DNA of 64,000 bases from Nemopilema nomurai (GCA_003864495.1 ML133454.1:2203149-2267148), one strand, 5' to 3'. Numbered from the stretch's first letter, positions 26,101 to 36,332 are shown. Numbers and translations: made by a program. Notes: generated by a model from the sequence alone, not told the origin.

Positions 26101-27224
26101 AACCACAAGCGTGACCCTATTTTGTCCTCTTCTCGCCTTAACTTCCACGTTCAACTTCCACAAGTCACGTTTCAACTTCCTTGTGTGAGTTTAGGTACGG
26201 TTAGAGGATTTTTGTCCAGTAGGTCAGTACTTTCATTTGAGATTATCAAAGCACCGAAACTTCACGATGCAAACAATTCAAGACCCATTTATGCTTCATA
26301 AAAATGGGCTTCAGTTATGTGGCCTAACACTTTCTCTGCTTGATAACGACAGCTTAATAGAAACATTCTCAGAACACAGAGATGCTTCATAGAAAGTCCT
26401 TTTAACTCGTGTATATTCATGATGAACATTCAGGATGGAATCTCTCAACGCATCCCAGATTCCGGTTTGGTTTTTATTGAATTTGTATTTCTTGCAAGTA
26501 CTGATGCATACGCAATTTTAACAATGTAACAAAACTCGGATGCGTTTAGTGACAAATTATTAATCACGTTTTGTATTTTTTTTAAATAGCGGCAATGTAA
26601 CCGTAAGAAATTTGAAAGAGAAGATATTTCTTATATGACAACTTGTAAATTCTGCAAGCAAACAAGTGGCCTAACGCAAAAACAGAAAGAGAAAACTAGA
26701 TTGTAAGTGGTTGGCGGGTGTACTCTACCCAACAGCAATGGCCCGTAGGATTGGAAATGGAAATAACATGTGCCGCTTGTATCAATGGAGAGGGGAGTCG
26801 TGGAAAAAACGGGTTATTATAAGATTTACTGTGCTAAACGAAAGGCATGAAAGCTGAAGAAATTTTTCTTTTAATAGGGCCCCATTGTGGCTTGCCAAGT
26901 AAGAGCTTTTGGAATCTACCAGCCTTACTAGAGTTACCAACAGTTTTATAGATAATGCTATATTTCAGTGCCTTGCTTTTTAACATTTTTAAGCATGGTA
27001 AAATGTTGTTTTCAGCGACAGAGCAGAAGACGGACGCTGTGGTCAGGCTCGGTACAGAGGGTGCAACTAAACGCACAGGTCGACCAAATTTCCTGGATAT
27101 TATCAGAAGAATGGGTAAAAAGAAGCCTCCACCTAGTCGAATTGGGAGGTCTCCCAGGGTTCGAGCTCTCACCACACGATTGTTGGTAAGCAAATCGCTT
27201 CGGAGAAGCGACAAAAATAAATAG
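4931..27224 (+). CDS. Secreted LRR-Ig-Ig-EGF protein, 24 coding exons
   Basis: Predicted 891-residue extracellular protein. Coding exons: 4931-5151, 5806-5877, 6209-6280, 8012-8083, 9557-9628, 12074-12145, 12336-12407, 12862-12933, 13068-13139, 13771-13842, 14253-14324, 16072-16143, 17297-17368, 17881-17952, 18821-18892, 19431-19502, 20520-20591, 21202-21413, 21867-22136, 22554-22832, 23138-23251, 23859-24002, 25337-25411, 27016-27224. The sum is 2676 bp, exactly in frame. Domain order is signal peptide, LRRNT, 16 LRRs (residues about 74-458), LRRCT (to about 528), two Ig domains (529-711), EGF (712-749), acidic linker and basic tail. The LRR-then-Ig order recalls LRIG and peroxidasin, but there is no third Ig, no transmembrane segment and no peroxidase domain. 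By family logic it is an adhesion, matrix or ligand-binding protein; its partner is unknown. The first donor (gtgggt) is the weakest junction. I do not recognise a named orthologue. Confidence 0.85.
5806..20591 (+). CDS. Sixteen 72-bp LRR exons (exons 2-17)
   Basis: Sixteen exons of exactly 72 bp each encode one 24-residue leucine-rich repeat. Each starts by completing a Leu (once Ile) codon and ends after its second base, so every intron here is phase 2. Typical repeats read like SLHHNRLTNIEEDTF and SLNSNRLTVIPAHAF, matching the extracellular LRR consensus xLxxNxIxxIxxxxFxxLxxLxxL. The repeats differ clearly at the DNA level, so the array is old rather than recently amplified. Introns range from 134 bp to about 2.4 kb. 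Parallel sheets from such repeats form a solenoid used for protein binding; the ligand cannot be read from sequence. Confidence 0.9.
7212..7624. mobile_element. Putative non-autonomous TIR element in intron 3
   Basis: A word close to TACACGC-(T)7-8-ATAAGGAACC at 7212-7236 recurs as its reverse complement at 7601-7624, differing by one T. The interior carries many copies of AAAAGTTCCTTA-like words in both orientations, resembling the subterminal repeats of small DNA transposons. No coding capacity for a transposase is visible inside, and no clear target-site duplication was found. It is about 410 bp long, within the MITE size range. The alternative is an unrelated local inverted repeat. Confidence 0.5.
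9059..9241. repeat. 18-bp minisatellite, about ten degenerate copies
   Basis: The block repeats a unit near ACGGCGACCTTTGCGTCA with drift, and is visibly richer in GC than its surroundings. It lies in the intron between LRR exons 4 and 5. Because the period is a multiple of three, it creates open frames with six-residue repeats (e.g. CVNGDL). There are no splice sites joining it to the gene in phase, so I treat it as non-coding. Confidence 0.75.
9629..12073. other. Large intron (2.4 kb) without recognised content
   Basis: Intron between LRR exons 5 and 6. It holds several short open frames on both strands, the longest antisense at 10762-11109. None has a recognisable domain. I see no tandem array or terminal repeat here. 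Confidence 0.5.
14325..16071. other. Large intron (1.7 kb) without recognised content
   Basis: Intron between LRR exons 11 and 12. No open frame longer than about 60 codons, no repeat array and no recognisable element was seen. Confidence 0.5.
16734..16752. repeat. GA dinucleotide microsatellite
   Basis: A short run of alternating G and A in the intron between LRR exons 12 and 13. Confidence 0.85.
19732..20050. repeat. Degenerate minisatellite, unit about 32 bp
   Basis: Nine to ten units each begin with AGCCAGAT or a close variant and continue with CACTTAGATTCCAATGA-like sequence. Most units are about 32 bp. A 37-bp variant starting near 19835 recurs near 19930, so a block of about 95 bp has been duplicated within the array. 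It lies in the intron between LRR exons 16 and 17 and is not coding. Confidence 0.75.
21202..21413 (+). CDS. Exon 18: LRR C-terminal cap (LRRCT)
   Basis: This 212-bp exon closes the LRR solenoid. It carries the LRRCT cysteine pattern: LHCDCNAFWLQEW, then IACASP and finally FPC. It enters in phase 2 and leaves in phase 1, and so converts the LRR phase class to the class-1 phase used by all downstream modules. Confidence 0.9.
21867..22136 (+). CDS. Exon 19: first Ig domain
   Basis: A 270-bp class 1-1 exon encoding one complete Ig-like domain. The B-strand cysteine is in TSLKC, the core tryptophan in FTWVHNGKKI, and the F-strand motif is DEGTYICLAENKAG. The pattern is typical of I-set domains in adhesion proteins. 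The exon ends just before an in-frame TAG, so reading through the donor would truncate the protein. Confidence 0.92.
22554..22832 (+). CDS. Exon 20: second Ig domain
   Basis: A 279-bp class 1-1 exon encoding a second I-set-like Ig domain: VVLPCKADGYPKPTIYW and the F-strand motif SDEGIYSCLAANTFG. Both disulphide cysteines and the core tryptophan are present. The acceptor (CTCAAAAG) has a weaker pyrimidine tract than its neighbours, but phase and homology fit. Confidence 0.9.
23138..23251 (+). CDS. Exon 21: EGF-like domain
   Basis: A 114-bp class 1-1 exon with six cysteines spaced as in an EGF domain: MCVPSC, then SGYC, YECQCLPGFEG and PAC. It lacks the Asp/Asn pattern of calcium-binding EGF domains. 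An EGF following two Ig domains is not part of the LRIG or peroxidasin plan. Confidence 0.88.
23281..23324. repeat. 17-bp tandem repeat, about 2.5 copies
   Basis: The word TTTATTCTGCGAATTAG is repeated twice and then begins a third time. It lies 29 bp downstream of the EGF exon donor. Confidence 0.8.
23859..24002 (+). CDS. Exon 22: acidic linker, first part
   Basis: A 144-bp class 1-1 exon with good splice sites at both ends. It encodes a helix-prone stretch (KAARVLKQANWVYD) followed by an acidic patch (GGSGDEDTDS). I know of no matching domain. The case for coding rests on continuous phase with both neighbours and an open frame throughout. Confidence 0.7.
25337..25411 (+). CDS. Exon 23: acidic linker, second part
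   Basis: A 75-bp class 1-1 exon encoding a strongly acidic segment (LLDDEDDTDIVTDKED). Acceptor TTTTACAG and donor GTGAAA are adequate. It keeps the frame into the last exon. The 1.3-kb intron before it and the 1.6-kb intron after it show no other exon that fits. Confidence 0.68.
27016..27224 (+). CDS. Exon 24: basic C-terminal tail and stop
   Basis: The last exon begins after TTTTCAG and ends at TAG 27222-27224. It encodes about 69 residues rich in Arg and Lys with a Pro-Ser stretch (RRMGKKKPPPSRIGR). There is no hydrophobic membrane anchor or GPI-type end, so the product should be secreted. Several dibasic sites could be protease targets (inference). The sequence AATAAA overlaps the stop region at 27216-27221, but I cannot say whether it is used as a poly(A) signal. 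Confidence 0.72.
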
Positions 27225-28738
27225 TATTTGGGCATCTATATGTATTTATATACGAAGTTATAATCATTTTAAACGTACGTGTTAGTTTTTAAAGATTATT
27301 TCTCCTAGAGTTATTTTGCTTTATTGACACGGGTCGGGTCATATTGCAAAGTGTTAGAGTTCAGATAGAAACGTTAGCTAGAGTCAGGCCCACTGAGAGC
27401 TATTGACCGGAAGCACCGATAGGCCCTGATTGCGCCATCAAAACCTTGAATGCTATTACTGCTATTGTTGGCAAGTTGCATTTGTAAGTGTTTGTGCAAC
27501 AACTATGCCCTGAACGTCTCCTCGAACACCGAAGGTGTCCAGCACGTTGGTCCCTTTAACTAGTAAGCTTGTTGTGGCTCCCCTTCGCTTCAGCTTCAGT
27601 ATGCAATGCTCTCTTTCTTCCATCTTGGTGGGCCTAGCTACAGCTAGTTTCAGTTTTTGGTTCAAATGTGCAGACAACTGCGAATTCCCAGAGGAAGAGC
27701 ACACTCCTCCGCAGTGCAACCTCAGTAAAATCTTGACCTATGCCTTTGCTTGCCAAACAATCTAATTAGTGTTATATCCATGGACGATATTGAAAAGGAA
27801 ATGTGCTGTGGGTAGGTCGGTGCACATGATTTCGTTTACGCAGTACCGCGTTGCCTGTATCAAGAATCGTAAGATCGAATTTGGGCTTTGACAGTGACAC
27901 AAACAGCTATGGCATCTGTTGCCCCTCCAAATCACTAGTCTACAGATGGTCAGACATTGTCATACAAAACAGCGCCCACTATTATCAAAGAAACGTTTGA
28001 CGAAGTTAAAAGGCAAATATTTAACCAAGTCGACTGTACCGTAATCGAATAGCCTTGAGTACTGTAAAGAATGTTGGGTGTAGTCCTAAGAAGTAGCTGA
28101 TTACATTTCACCGCATCGCGTTGTTGGTGTTGCTCGAGTAACGTTGAACTACTGCTGTTTCGTCATGACAACCATTGCCATTTCCTGGCCTTGATTGTGG
28201 TATAATTAATGCACATTTTCCTGCAAACGCAGTTCAGTTAGAAATGGCGTCTTCTTTATTCGAATTAATGTTATTGCTATCATAGTATTAGCCGTTTGAA
28301 TGACTCAAGGCAGTTCATAAACGAAAGCTAAATAAGATGATTGAAAATAGATCCCCCTGTCTTATATATTGGAAAGTCTAGATTGGAAATTAGCTGTCAT
28401 TTTCCTCAGGGCCCTGTTCAGGAATAGAAAGTAGCTCAAAGGCTGATAAATGACAATGACTGATAAATAGGAATGTATTCTAATTCATGATCTGTCTTGA
28501 ACCTTTATTAAAAAATATTTTATATATGATAAAAATATTTTATATTAAGATTAGAGAAAAGTTTAGTCCTTCATGTTTGTTTTTAATTTTGCTAAAGCGT
28601 GGCTGGTTAATGTTTTCCTTTCTTGAAAATATAGTTGAATCCCGTTCCTGCACATTCAGGCTATCCGTATATTACCGACTTCTGCCAACTCCAGCGTCTT
28701 ACTTCGAAAGCGTACTCCAAATTGTACCATCTTTAATC

Positions 28739-28780
28739 GTTTATTAGTATATTATTAGTATATTATTAGTATTATTAGTT
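28739..28780. repeat. AT-rich short tandem repeat
   Basis: Repeats of AGTATATTATT-like units, about three and a half copies. Two similar words near GTTCCTGCATATTCAGG lie on either side (around 28643 and 28786), so the array sits between a short direct repeat. Confidence 0.6.
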
Positions 28781-31700
28781 AATTAGTTCCTGCATATTCA
28801 GGTCCAGCCAACGGGATTCCACTATATTCTTTTGCATATCGGGTTAATTTTCAGTAGATCTAACAATAAATCATAAATTTAGTGGCATCAGAAAGTGTAT
28901 ATATTAGTTTTACTGTAGTTATATATGTATTTATGAAAAATCATTTTATCTGTATTTTACATAATCCTTCATTAATCTATTCATGGAATTACCGCTGTTT
29001 CCCTATTTTTCTTTGGATGTACATGATATTGAGACTTTGTAAAGGATAGCCAATCAAGATTTAACAGCTCTTCGACCATCTGTCCTGTATATTAATCGAT
29101 CTTTAACTGACCATTCTATCCATTAAAGGAAGAAACCAGTTCCAGGAGGGGGGGCTAGGGGGCTGGTTGAGGGGGAAGATGTCTGTCTTTTTTCAAAATG
29201 ACAGCGATAGCAGCAAGAGAGAAACTTAATTTTGAGCAACTCTATTGAATGAATAAACTACAGTCTATAACCCAGCAAATGCTTGTGCAAAGCATAGGCG
29301 AGATTCTTGCCTCCTACTCACACCGAGGCCCACTCTCCAGACAGACCTGAACTCCTTCTGTTGCCCATTCGTGTTACTAGATTATGAGTCAGCATTGTAC
29401 CTAGGATCAACCCCTAAAGCAACAAAAGCTTTAAGGTTTAAGATGAAATTTCATATATGAGACGAGCATATTCATGTCTGGTTATTTCTGAGTGTTCCAA
29501 AATTAGTGCAAGTTGTTCTCGGAAAACGCTATTTCCTAAACATTTTCCATTTTACTGTGAATGTTATTTCAAATCTATTTCTTATTTCTTCTCTTTTTAT
29601 CGGTTGATCCCTTTTCATATTTTGCGGCGCAATTTCAGATTTCAGGTAACAATACCAAGGACCCCATTTCTATCATGATCATATAACGCAACAAAGTAAA
29701 CCGAAGCCCACACACCTCTCCACTTTTACTTAGATGTACGTCAATTTTCCCAGTTTTTTATACTATCTTTTCAAATCGGCAATTTCACGACTAGTGTTCT
29801 AGTGGTTTAATTTACTCTGAAAAGAGACGAGAGATCAAGAATTATAACTTGTAAAAACTTTTTAATTTTCGAAAAAAACTCGTTTAGACTTGTGTCCAGT
29901 TCGTTCCCTTTTATTCTTGGAAATAAAAAAACCTATCTTAAGACAGTCAGATCTTGAGGCATCAAAATGTTCCCTCTACCTCCGCTTCTCCAAGGACTTC
30001 GGAACTTTGTGTGCTTAGCTAAAGTCTTTTAATTTTGAAAACTGCCAGAAATATACATGTTACTCGGGGCGAAGATTGTCGGGGTGGTCCTTTAAGTTAT
30101 ATGGAGATTTTTCTTTGATCTTTCCACGTTTACCTCTGCGAGAACTTTTATAATACTTTGAACAGAATCAAATTTCGAGGATAGTGTTTTTTAATCTATC
30201 ACGAAAGTTTTTTGAATAATAGATAGGGTAAACTATTAATAGGGGGCAGAGCCCCTAGGCCCGCTCCAATACAGCTCTGTTTATGTTTGTGTTTGACAGG
30301 CAGTGATGGGGCCAAAAGCTGGAAGGGCCTTCGACCTGGCTACAGACTGTTTTGGTTTTTCTCTAACCACGGATTCGTCAACACGGAAGGTCTCCGGACA
30401 CGAGACGCATGAAAAGCAATCCCTCGGAGCAAACCATTAGCGACTCACCTTGATTTGACAAAGGTTCTGATGAAATCATGGCTACTAAATTAAAGAGATT
30501 GTCGTCAATTCGCAAAAAATAACAATGAATAAACGTAATAATTAGCTATGACCCATCCTTTGGGTATCGCGATTTGGTCGTTTCCAGAGTCGATTACGCT
30601 GGGTGTTGGACAATATCACGAAGACTCTGCTATCCTGTGATTGCAGAAAATGCGGAACGAGACTGTCTATCAGATCCAAATTTTTGGGGTCTTGAACTGT
30701 TCAGCACATTTAGAAAATTTAGATCAAGCTTTGCAATCAAGAAACAAATGGTTGCTGAATTCTAGCAACAGATTTAATTTTAAACTTTGAGGTATCTGGG
30801 AGTATTGATAATAATATATGGTCTAATTTACATTCATTTACAATAACGTAACAGTAATAACACAGTAGCAAGCTTAGAAACAATTAAGTAAACTTGGCTT
30901 TATATTTTGAAGGATCAGAGATAAATACGCTGGATCTCATGTTTTGGTTCTTGTTTAAGTCCCAAATGTCTCCCGTGGGTTTCTGGCTGATGAATTGCTC
31001 TTTTATCATTTTCTGCCCTCTCCAAGCCAATTGTTTCAAATATTCAAGTGGCACACACAACCATTCCTCATCTGAGTTTGAGGCTGCAATCAGGTGGTAG
31101 TGACTTTTTCTTACCTCCTTTTTTCTAATTTTTTCCATTTTGATATTTACACTTTTATCTACACATGATTAATTTCTTACATGATTTTTTACACTTACAA
31201 GATGAAAGAAACGCTGAATCGATCTTGCTCCCATAAAATCTTCACTTTCATTCCAAATTGTCTCGCCAGCCACTGGGTCCGGCAATTACTGTTACCCTGG
31301 GCCGATCAAAGGGCAGGAAACTGGGATAGGAAATCACTGTTAGATGATTTTGTTTGACGGGTGAAGAAAGACAGATCAACTCTCTTCTGCCAAAATATTG
31401 CACTGATTTCGTAAATCGCAAGTCATATCTGGAAATTAGTTCGCAGCAATTAATAAGCTCTCTTCTAGAAACTGAAAGGAGCTACAAATGAGACGACATG
31501 ATACCCCCATGCAGGTACAGTCGCTCACAATGACAATGTGCTGAATTTTGTTTTTAAGAGCTGGAAACAGTATCAAGAAATTTTGGTGACAGGTAGTAGC
31601 TGGGCAAACAAGGAAATAGACGTTGCTCCATGTAAACGGCGAGAGAAGCGAGAGCTGAGCGGAGCTTGGGTTAGGGAACTGCTGCATCGCCACGAAGGCT

Positions 31701-33202
31701 TGTAGAGGTATGCAAAGCGATTGTTTATGATGTGTGACTTTGCAGAACGGATTGTTTTTATCCGTAAATATATGTAATCTTTGACCAATATTGTGATTGT
31801 GCAACTCCGACCAGTTTTCGAGGCTGCAGAAATGATCAAGTGTACCTTGGTTTTCCCTTTAAAGCTAATCTTTACCATGAGCTGAATGGAGTTTCAACTT
31901 TTGGACACAGCTTTGAAAGCAGACAAAGAAGGTTAGGCCATAGCAAATCTAGATACGTTTTTTCCACGATGGCACCCATTGGCAATGGCATTGTTCTAGC
32001 ATAGAGAAAAACAGTACATCTGTCTATGAGTTTTAAGTCTGACGCCAACCATGGGATATATTTTAAAATTCACGAGCCTGGTTTGCTGCAAATATAAAGC
32101 ATAGGAAGTTTTAGAATCTGATACTTGTCAAATGACAGAGCCCTTGAAGGGTCATTAACATGAAACTGTGCCCTACACACTCGTGTATAATTTCCAATTT
32201 TAATATTGCCCACCCGCAAGGTATTAGGCATGTCGTATTGCATAAAGGTTTGATAAATTTAGTTGACCGTTATTTGATCTTTCATTTATTGCCCGTGTGT
32301 ATTGGTACTACAATGATTTTTTTATTGATCTTGTCACTTTTGAAATATTTGAACAAGGTCTTAAACATAAGTTGTATGGGAAAATTGAAGATAGGACCAA
32401 GAGGTTTAAATGAACATAATGTCTCCAAATTTATAACAATAAGGTGATGGATTTTAAAGATAAATTGCAAGATCTGCAAATCTCCTTCCAAAGAGAGTCG
32501 TTATACTAGTTGGTCATAGCAATGATAATCAGTTGGTTATTTTCCTTTGGAATCTGCAATTGCTCAACAGCATGTCTTTTGCCATATATCCAGCTAGTTT
32601 CAGAAACAAATATTCTTGCTAAACAATGATTAAAGCTTTCAAACTAATTGTACTGCTAACTGAAATACCACCAACTATTACTAAATTTAAAGATGTGTTT
32701 TTCAAGCAAAATATCATGCACTGAGAAAATCCATATAAATATTTTCAAATCAAACACTGAAATAACAATTTTATACATATCATGTTTTTGTTATTTTTGT
32801 TATGGAAACCTGATGTAGAGATCTAATTTTGGAATTCCTCTCTTCATCTTGTGGGAACTGGAGGGTTGCCAAGTGCACTGTTTGTATCTGAACTTCAGAC
32901 TTAGAGGTTAGTCAAGCTAATTAGTGTTGGTCGTCAGAGGGCAATGGGTCAGAATGTCTCTAGAATAGTCGTATAGTAGTTTTCAAATATTTCACTGTGA
33001 ACAACATGCTAATACGGATGTGAATTAAGAATAATAAAAAAATTACTGAAATAGTCTCCTACTACACTGGAAAGCCTCCACAGAGTTTTCTTGTATATGT
33101 TTGTCAATTCTAAAGCTTCTTAACTCTAAATTATTTCTTACATGACACACCTGATACTCCACCTCTGAGGTACCAACCATGCTGTACTTGACCTCCTCTA
33201 CC

Positions 33203-33291
33203 ATAGATAAAATTGATAACTGTTTAGATCTGGAGATAAAATTGATAACTGTTTAGATATGGAGATAAAATTGATAACTGTTTAGGTCTGG
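33203..33291. repeat. 29-bp tandem repeat, three copies
   Basis: Three near-identical 29-bp units starting AGATAAAATTGATAACTG, with one or two substitutions between copies. Confidence 0.85.
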
Positions 33292-33669
33292 GGTACAGGG
33301 CCTGCCCAGAAGGGAGAGCCACTTCTTGCCTGGCAGAATTTTCTAAAGGAGTGGTAAATTTAACTAGAAGTGCCAAAGCTAGGGTGGAGTTCTGTCAGAT
33401 TATTCTTTTGTACCATAGGCTAGCACAATGTACAGAAGTGCCTTTTGTTTTAAGACAGACAAGTGTATTTATTATATATGGGCATCCAATGATTTCAAGG
33501 TATGGTTTTAGTGTTTGTTTGGTACTTTGACTCATGATAAATGAAAGTTATTTTACTTGCTCTCTTTGACACAGTTAAAGATTGACGAATTTCAGAGACC
33601 CCTGAAAGTAATCTTTAGAGATTATCTTGTTTAAAGGTATGCCAATTGCTCCAGAAGAATATTAAAAAT

Positions 33670-34398
33670 TGTTTTCATTCCCTTGCATACAAGACTTTTT
33701 GCAAGTCAAATAGTCATACATTTTCTGCATTTCCCTCTAATCCTAAGGGCAGACTTGCAAGATTTTAGCAGTGGTTGCACCTCAGATCCTCCTGCTTACA
33801 AGTAATACCTAAGAAATCACACCATCCCCTTTCCCTGCTTAATAGCCATTGTTTATCATGAAGTGTGTTCATTTAATTTCAGCCATTCACAACTACATCC
33901 CCCCTGTAGGCTTATAAAATTTCCTGAAAAATGACACATAAAAAGACAATTTTTGAAATTTTTTCTTTTCACAATATAAAAAATAACCTAAGTATAAAGT
34001 AACATTTGATATTAACAAAAACATAATTTTTTGTGGTAATTCACTAAAATGCCAAAGGCAACCTCAGTCTGCCTACTTAGGTTATTTTTTATATTGTGAA
34101 AAGAAAAAATTTCAAAAATTGTCTTTTTATGTGTCATTTTTCAGGAAATTTTATAAGCCTACAGGGGGGATGTAGTTGTGAATGGCTGAAATTAAATGAA
34201 CACACTTCATGATAAACAATGGCTATTAAGCAGGGAAAGGGGATGGTGTGATTTCTTAGGTATTACTTGTAAGCAGGAGGATCTGAGGTGCAACCACTGC
34301 TAAAATCTTGCAAGTCTGCCCTTAGGATTAGAGGGAAATGCAGAAAATGTATGACTATTTGACTTGCAAAAAGTCTTGTATGCAAGGGAATGAAAACA
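33670..34398. repeat. Perfect 325-bp inverted repeat with 79-bp loop
   Basis: The left arm 33670-33994 is the exact reverse complement of the right arm 34074-34398, as read base by base; coordinates sum to 68068 throughout with no gap. The central 79 bp (33995-34073) are unique. No open frame spans the arms and no clear target-site duplication flanks them. The lack of any mismatch points to a very recent origin, gene conversion, or an assembly or library artefact. It lies about 0.7 kb upstream of the first RasGRF coding exon. Confidence 0.9.
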
Positions 34399-34415
34399 TG
34401 TCAAAAATCTACAAA

Positions 34416-34520
34416 TCGAGGCGGGGGCTTATTCAAGGGGGGTGGCTTATTTAAAGTTTGTAGATCTAGGGTGGGGGCTTATTCGAGGGGGGGCTTTTTC
34501 AAGGAGGGGGAGCCAATTTG
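34416..34520. repeat. G-rich repeats with GGGGGCTTATTCGAGGGG-type units
   Basis: Three to four imperfect units of GGGGGCTTATTCAAGGGG or similar lie just outside the right arm of the inverted repeat. The unit contrasts strongly with the AT-rich surroundings. I recall words of this type as interspersed repeats in animal genomes, but cannot assign a family. Confidence 0.6.
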
Positions 34521-35066
34521 AGGATTTACAGTATCTCATAACCAGAAGAGTACCTGTGCTGTACAGCAGATGTATTAGCTACTGTAACAACTGCACAAAC
34601 TTAGATTACAGTAAATAAAAGTACAGTCAATCATTTAAATTTGCTGCAGGCTAGTTGAAAATAGACCAACAGGCTTCAATCTGGACAGCCCAGTTATTAG
34701 TAGTAAGGAAGCTTAATAATATGAATATTAATTAGTTTCAAAGGATCAATAAATCACCCTCATGTTTTAGTGAACTGTTTCTAGTAATTTGCTAGATATT
34801 GATATTGTATGTTCAATAATAATTAAAAATTGGTTTGAAAGTATAAGTTATTTCTTCTCCTGGTCTTACCTTACTAGTCCTTGTTGGGTACCCCTAGAAG
34901 ATAACTGCAGTATCATTTCTACTCTAGTAGTTTTTGTAAGGGCAATTGGGTTTATGAAAACTTTTGTCAGAACTAGTAGATGGACAGATTTCAAAGTATG
35001 TAGAATCTTCAATTTTCTTTTGTCAACCTTTGTCAATGTAAGTGTGATTCGATTTTTGTTTTTTAG

Positions 35067-35125
35067 AAACTGGCTGCTGAGTGTTGTTAGTATGTGAAGA
35101 AATGCTTTCCTGAGACACTCTCACG
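35067..35125 (+). other. RasGRF 5' UTR segment after an acceptor-like site
   Basis: A tract TTTTTGTTTTTTAG ends at 35066, a strong splice-acceptor look-alike. The 59 bp that follow contain an in-frame TGA at 35111, five codons before the ATG. This supports 35126 as the true start and implies at least one upstream non-coding exon and a promoter further left, which I could not locate. Confidence 0.5.
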
Positions 35126-36332
35126 ATGCGATTAAACGAGGACCAGTTTCATGTCCTTGCCTTAAAGGCAAGGGGAAAGTCTGCAAGAAGTGGGTATTTG
35201 TATAAGAAGAGTGGAAGAAAACAGGCATCTGAAGCACAAACTGTTCGTCTGCAAAAGAGATATTATGTTCTGTATTTCAACATGTTGTTTTATTATGAGC
35301 AAGAGTCTTCGCCTAAACCACTAGGTGTGATCATGATAGAAGGATGTGCTTGCAGAAAGGTGGCTGATACAAAAGTGGTAAGGCACCTGTTGTTCTTGAT
35401 AGAAATTTCTGCCTTTGTTTTGCTTCAAAGAAGGGTGAAAGGAGAAAAAAGTTGAATTCCAAAAGTAAAGTTTTGCACATTGGGAAAAGCTAAAGAGAAA
35501 TAATAGTGATCCAGTTGTATTTTATTAGATTTGGTTAATGATTAATTTCACTTGTTTGAAAAATCAAAAGCATGCATATATTTGCTGTGATTTTTTAAAA
35601 ATATTTGTTGCTTTTTCTAGTGTGTGGTTAGATTTTATAAATGCAGGAAGTTTGATAAGATGTCGAACGTAAGGCTGACTGTTTAGGTAGTAGAGCCTCT
35701 TTAACATGCCATCAGAGTCCTCTGTTATATATTGTAGACAGGCCCTCATGCATTATGTATCCTATTTTGAAAGCCACACGAAACATAATCTAAAAAAGTT
35801 GTTAGCTGTTACTTTTGTCTGAAGACTAATGACACATTTGTTTGTAAAAAGTGAAGGACCTGAAACCAAGTCTGAGTCTGGAAGCATAGAGAGTAGGGCC
35901 TATTGATCAAACTGACATAAAAGTGCTAAACCATGTGGAAAAGAAGCTTTCAAGAAAACTAAATTTATCTCCCCTAAGATCATAACAGCGCTAGACTGCC
36001 TATGAAAAACATAGAAACAAGCCTATTCTATCTAAGTTTAGGTTCACAAAAGAAGCATTTTGCATGTTTTCAATGCGAGCTTTCACATTTTTATTTGACA
36101 GTGTTATCAAATAGGAACTTGCGTAGTTAGAACCAGACCTGGTTATGGTATTCAGTTTTGTTTTATACCTTTCGAGATATATATACCTTCGCATCCTTAT
36201 AATTGCATCGTTTTTTTCTTTTTAGTTTGCCTTTGTAGTTGACAGCGAAGTTGGAGATCATAGACAATACTTTTTTGTCGCAAACTCAGAGGAAGAGAGA
36301 GAAGGTTGGATGGAGTCCATCCTGGATTGGAG
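35126..36332 (+). CDS. RASGRF: RasGRF exons 1-2: N-terminal PH domain
   Basis: Exons 35126-35377 and 36226-36332 encode residues 1-119. The opening MRLNEDQFHVLALKA parallels the vertebrate RLND...LGLLARK start. The PH domain follows: SGYLYKKSGR, the strand RYYVLYFNMLFYYEQ, and the closing helix EEREGWMESILDW with its conserved Trp. This domain helps with membrane placement and calcium responsiveness in the family. Confidence 0.93.

Larger units (their letters stand above)
27225..35066. other. Gene-poor spacer between the LRR gene and RasGRF
   Basis: About 7.8 kb containing the LRR gene 3' end region and the RasGRF upstream region. No known gene was recognised. One antisense open frame (30884-31138) has protein-like composition and is noted as a finding. 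Repeats cluster towards RasGRF: 28739-28780, 33203-33291, the large inverted repeat 33670-34398 and G-rich repeats 34416-34520. Confidence 0.5.
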
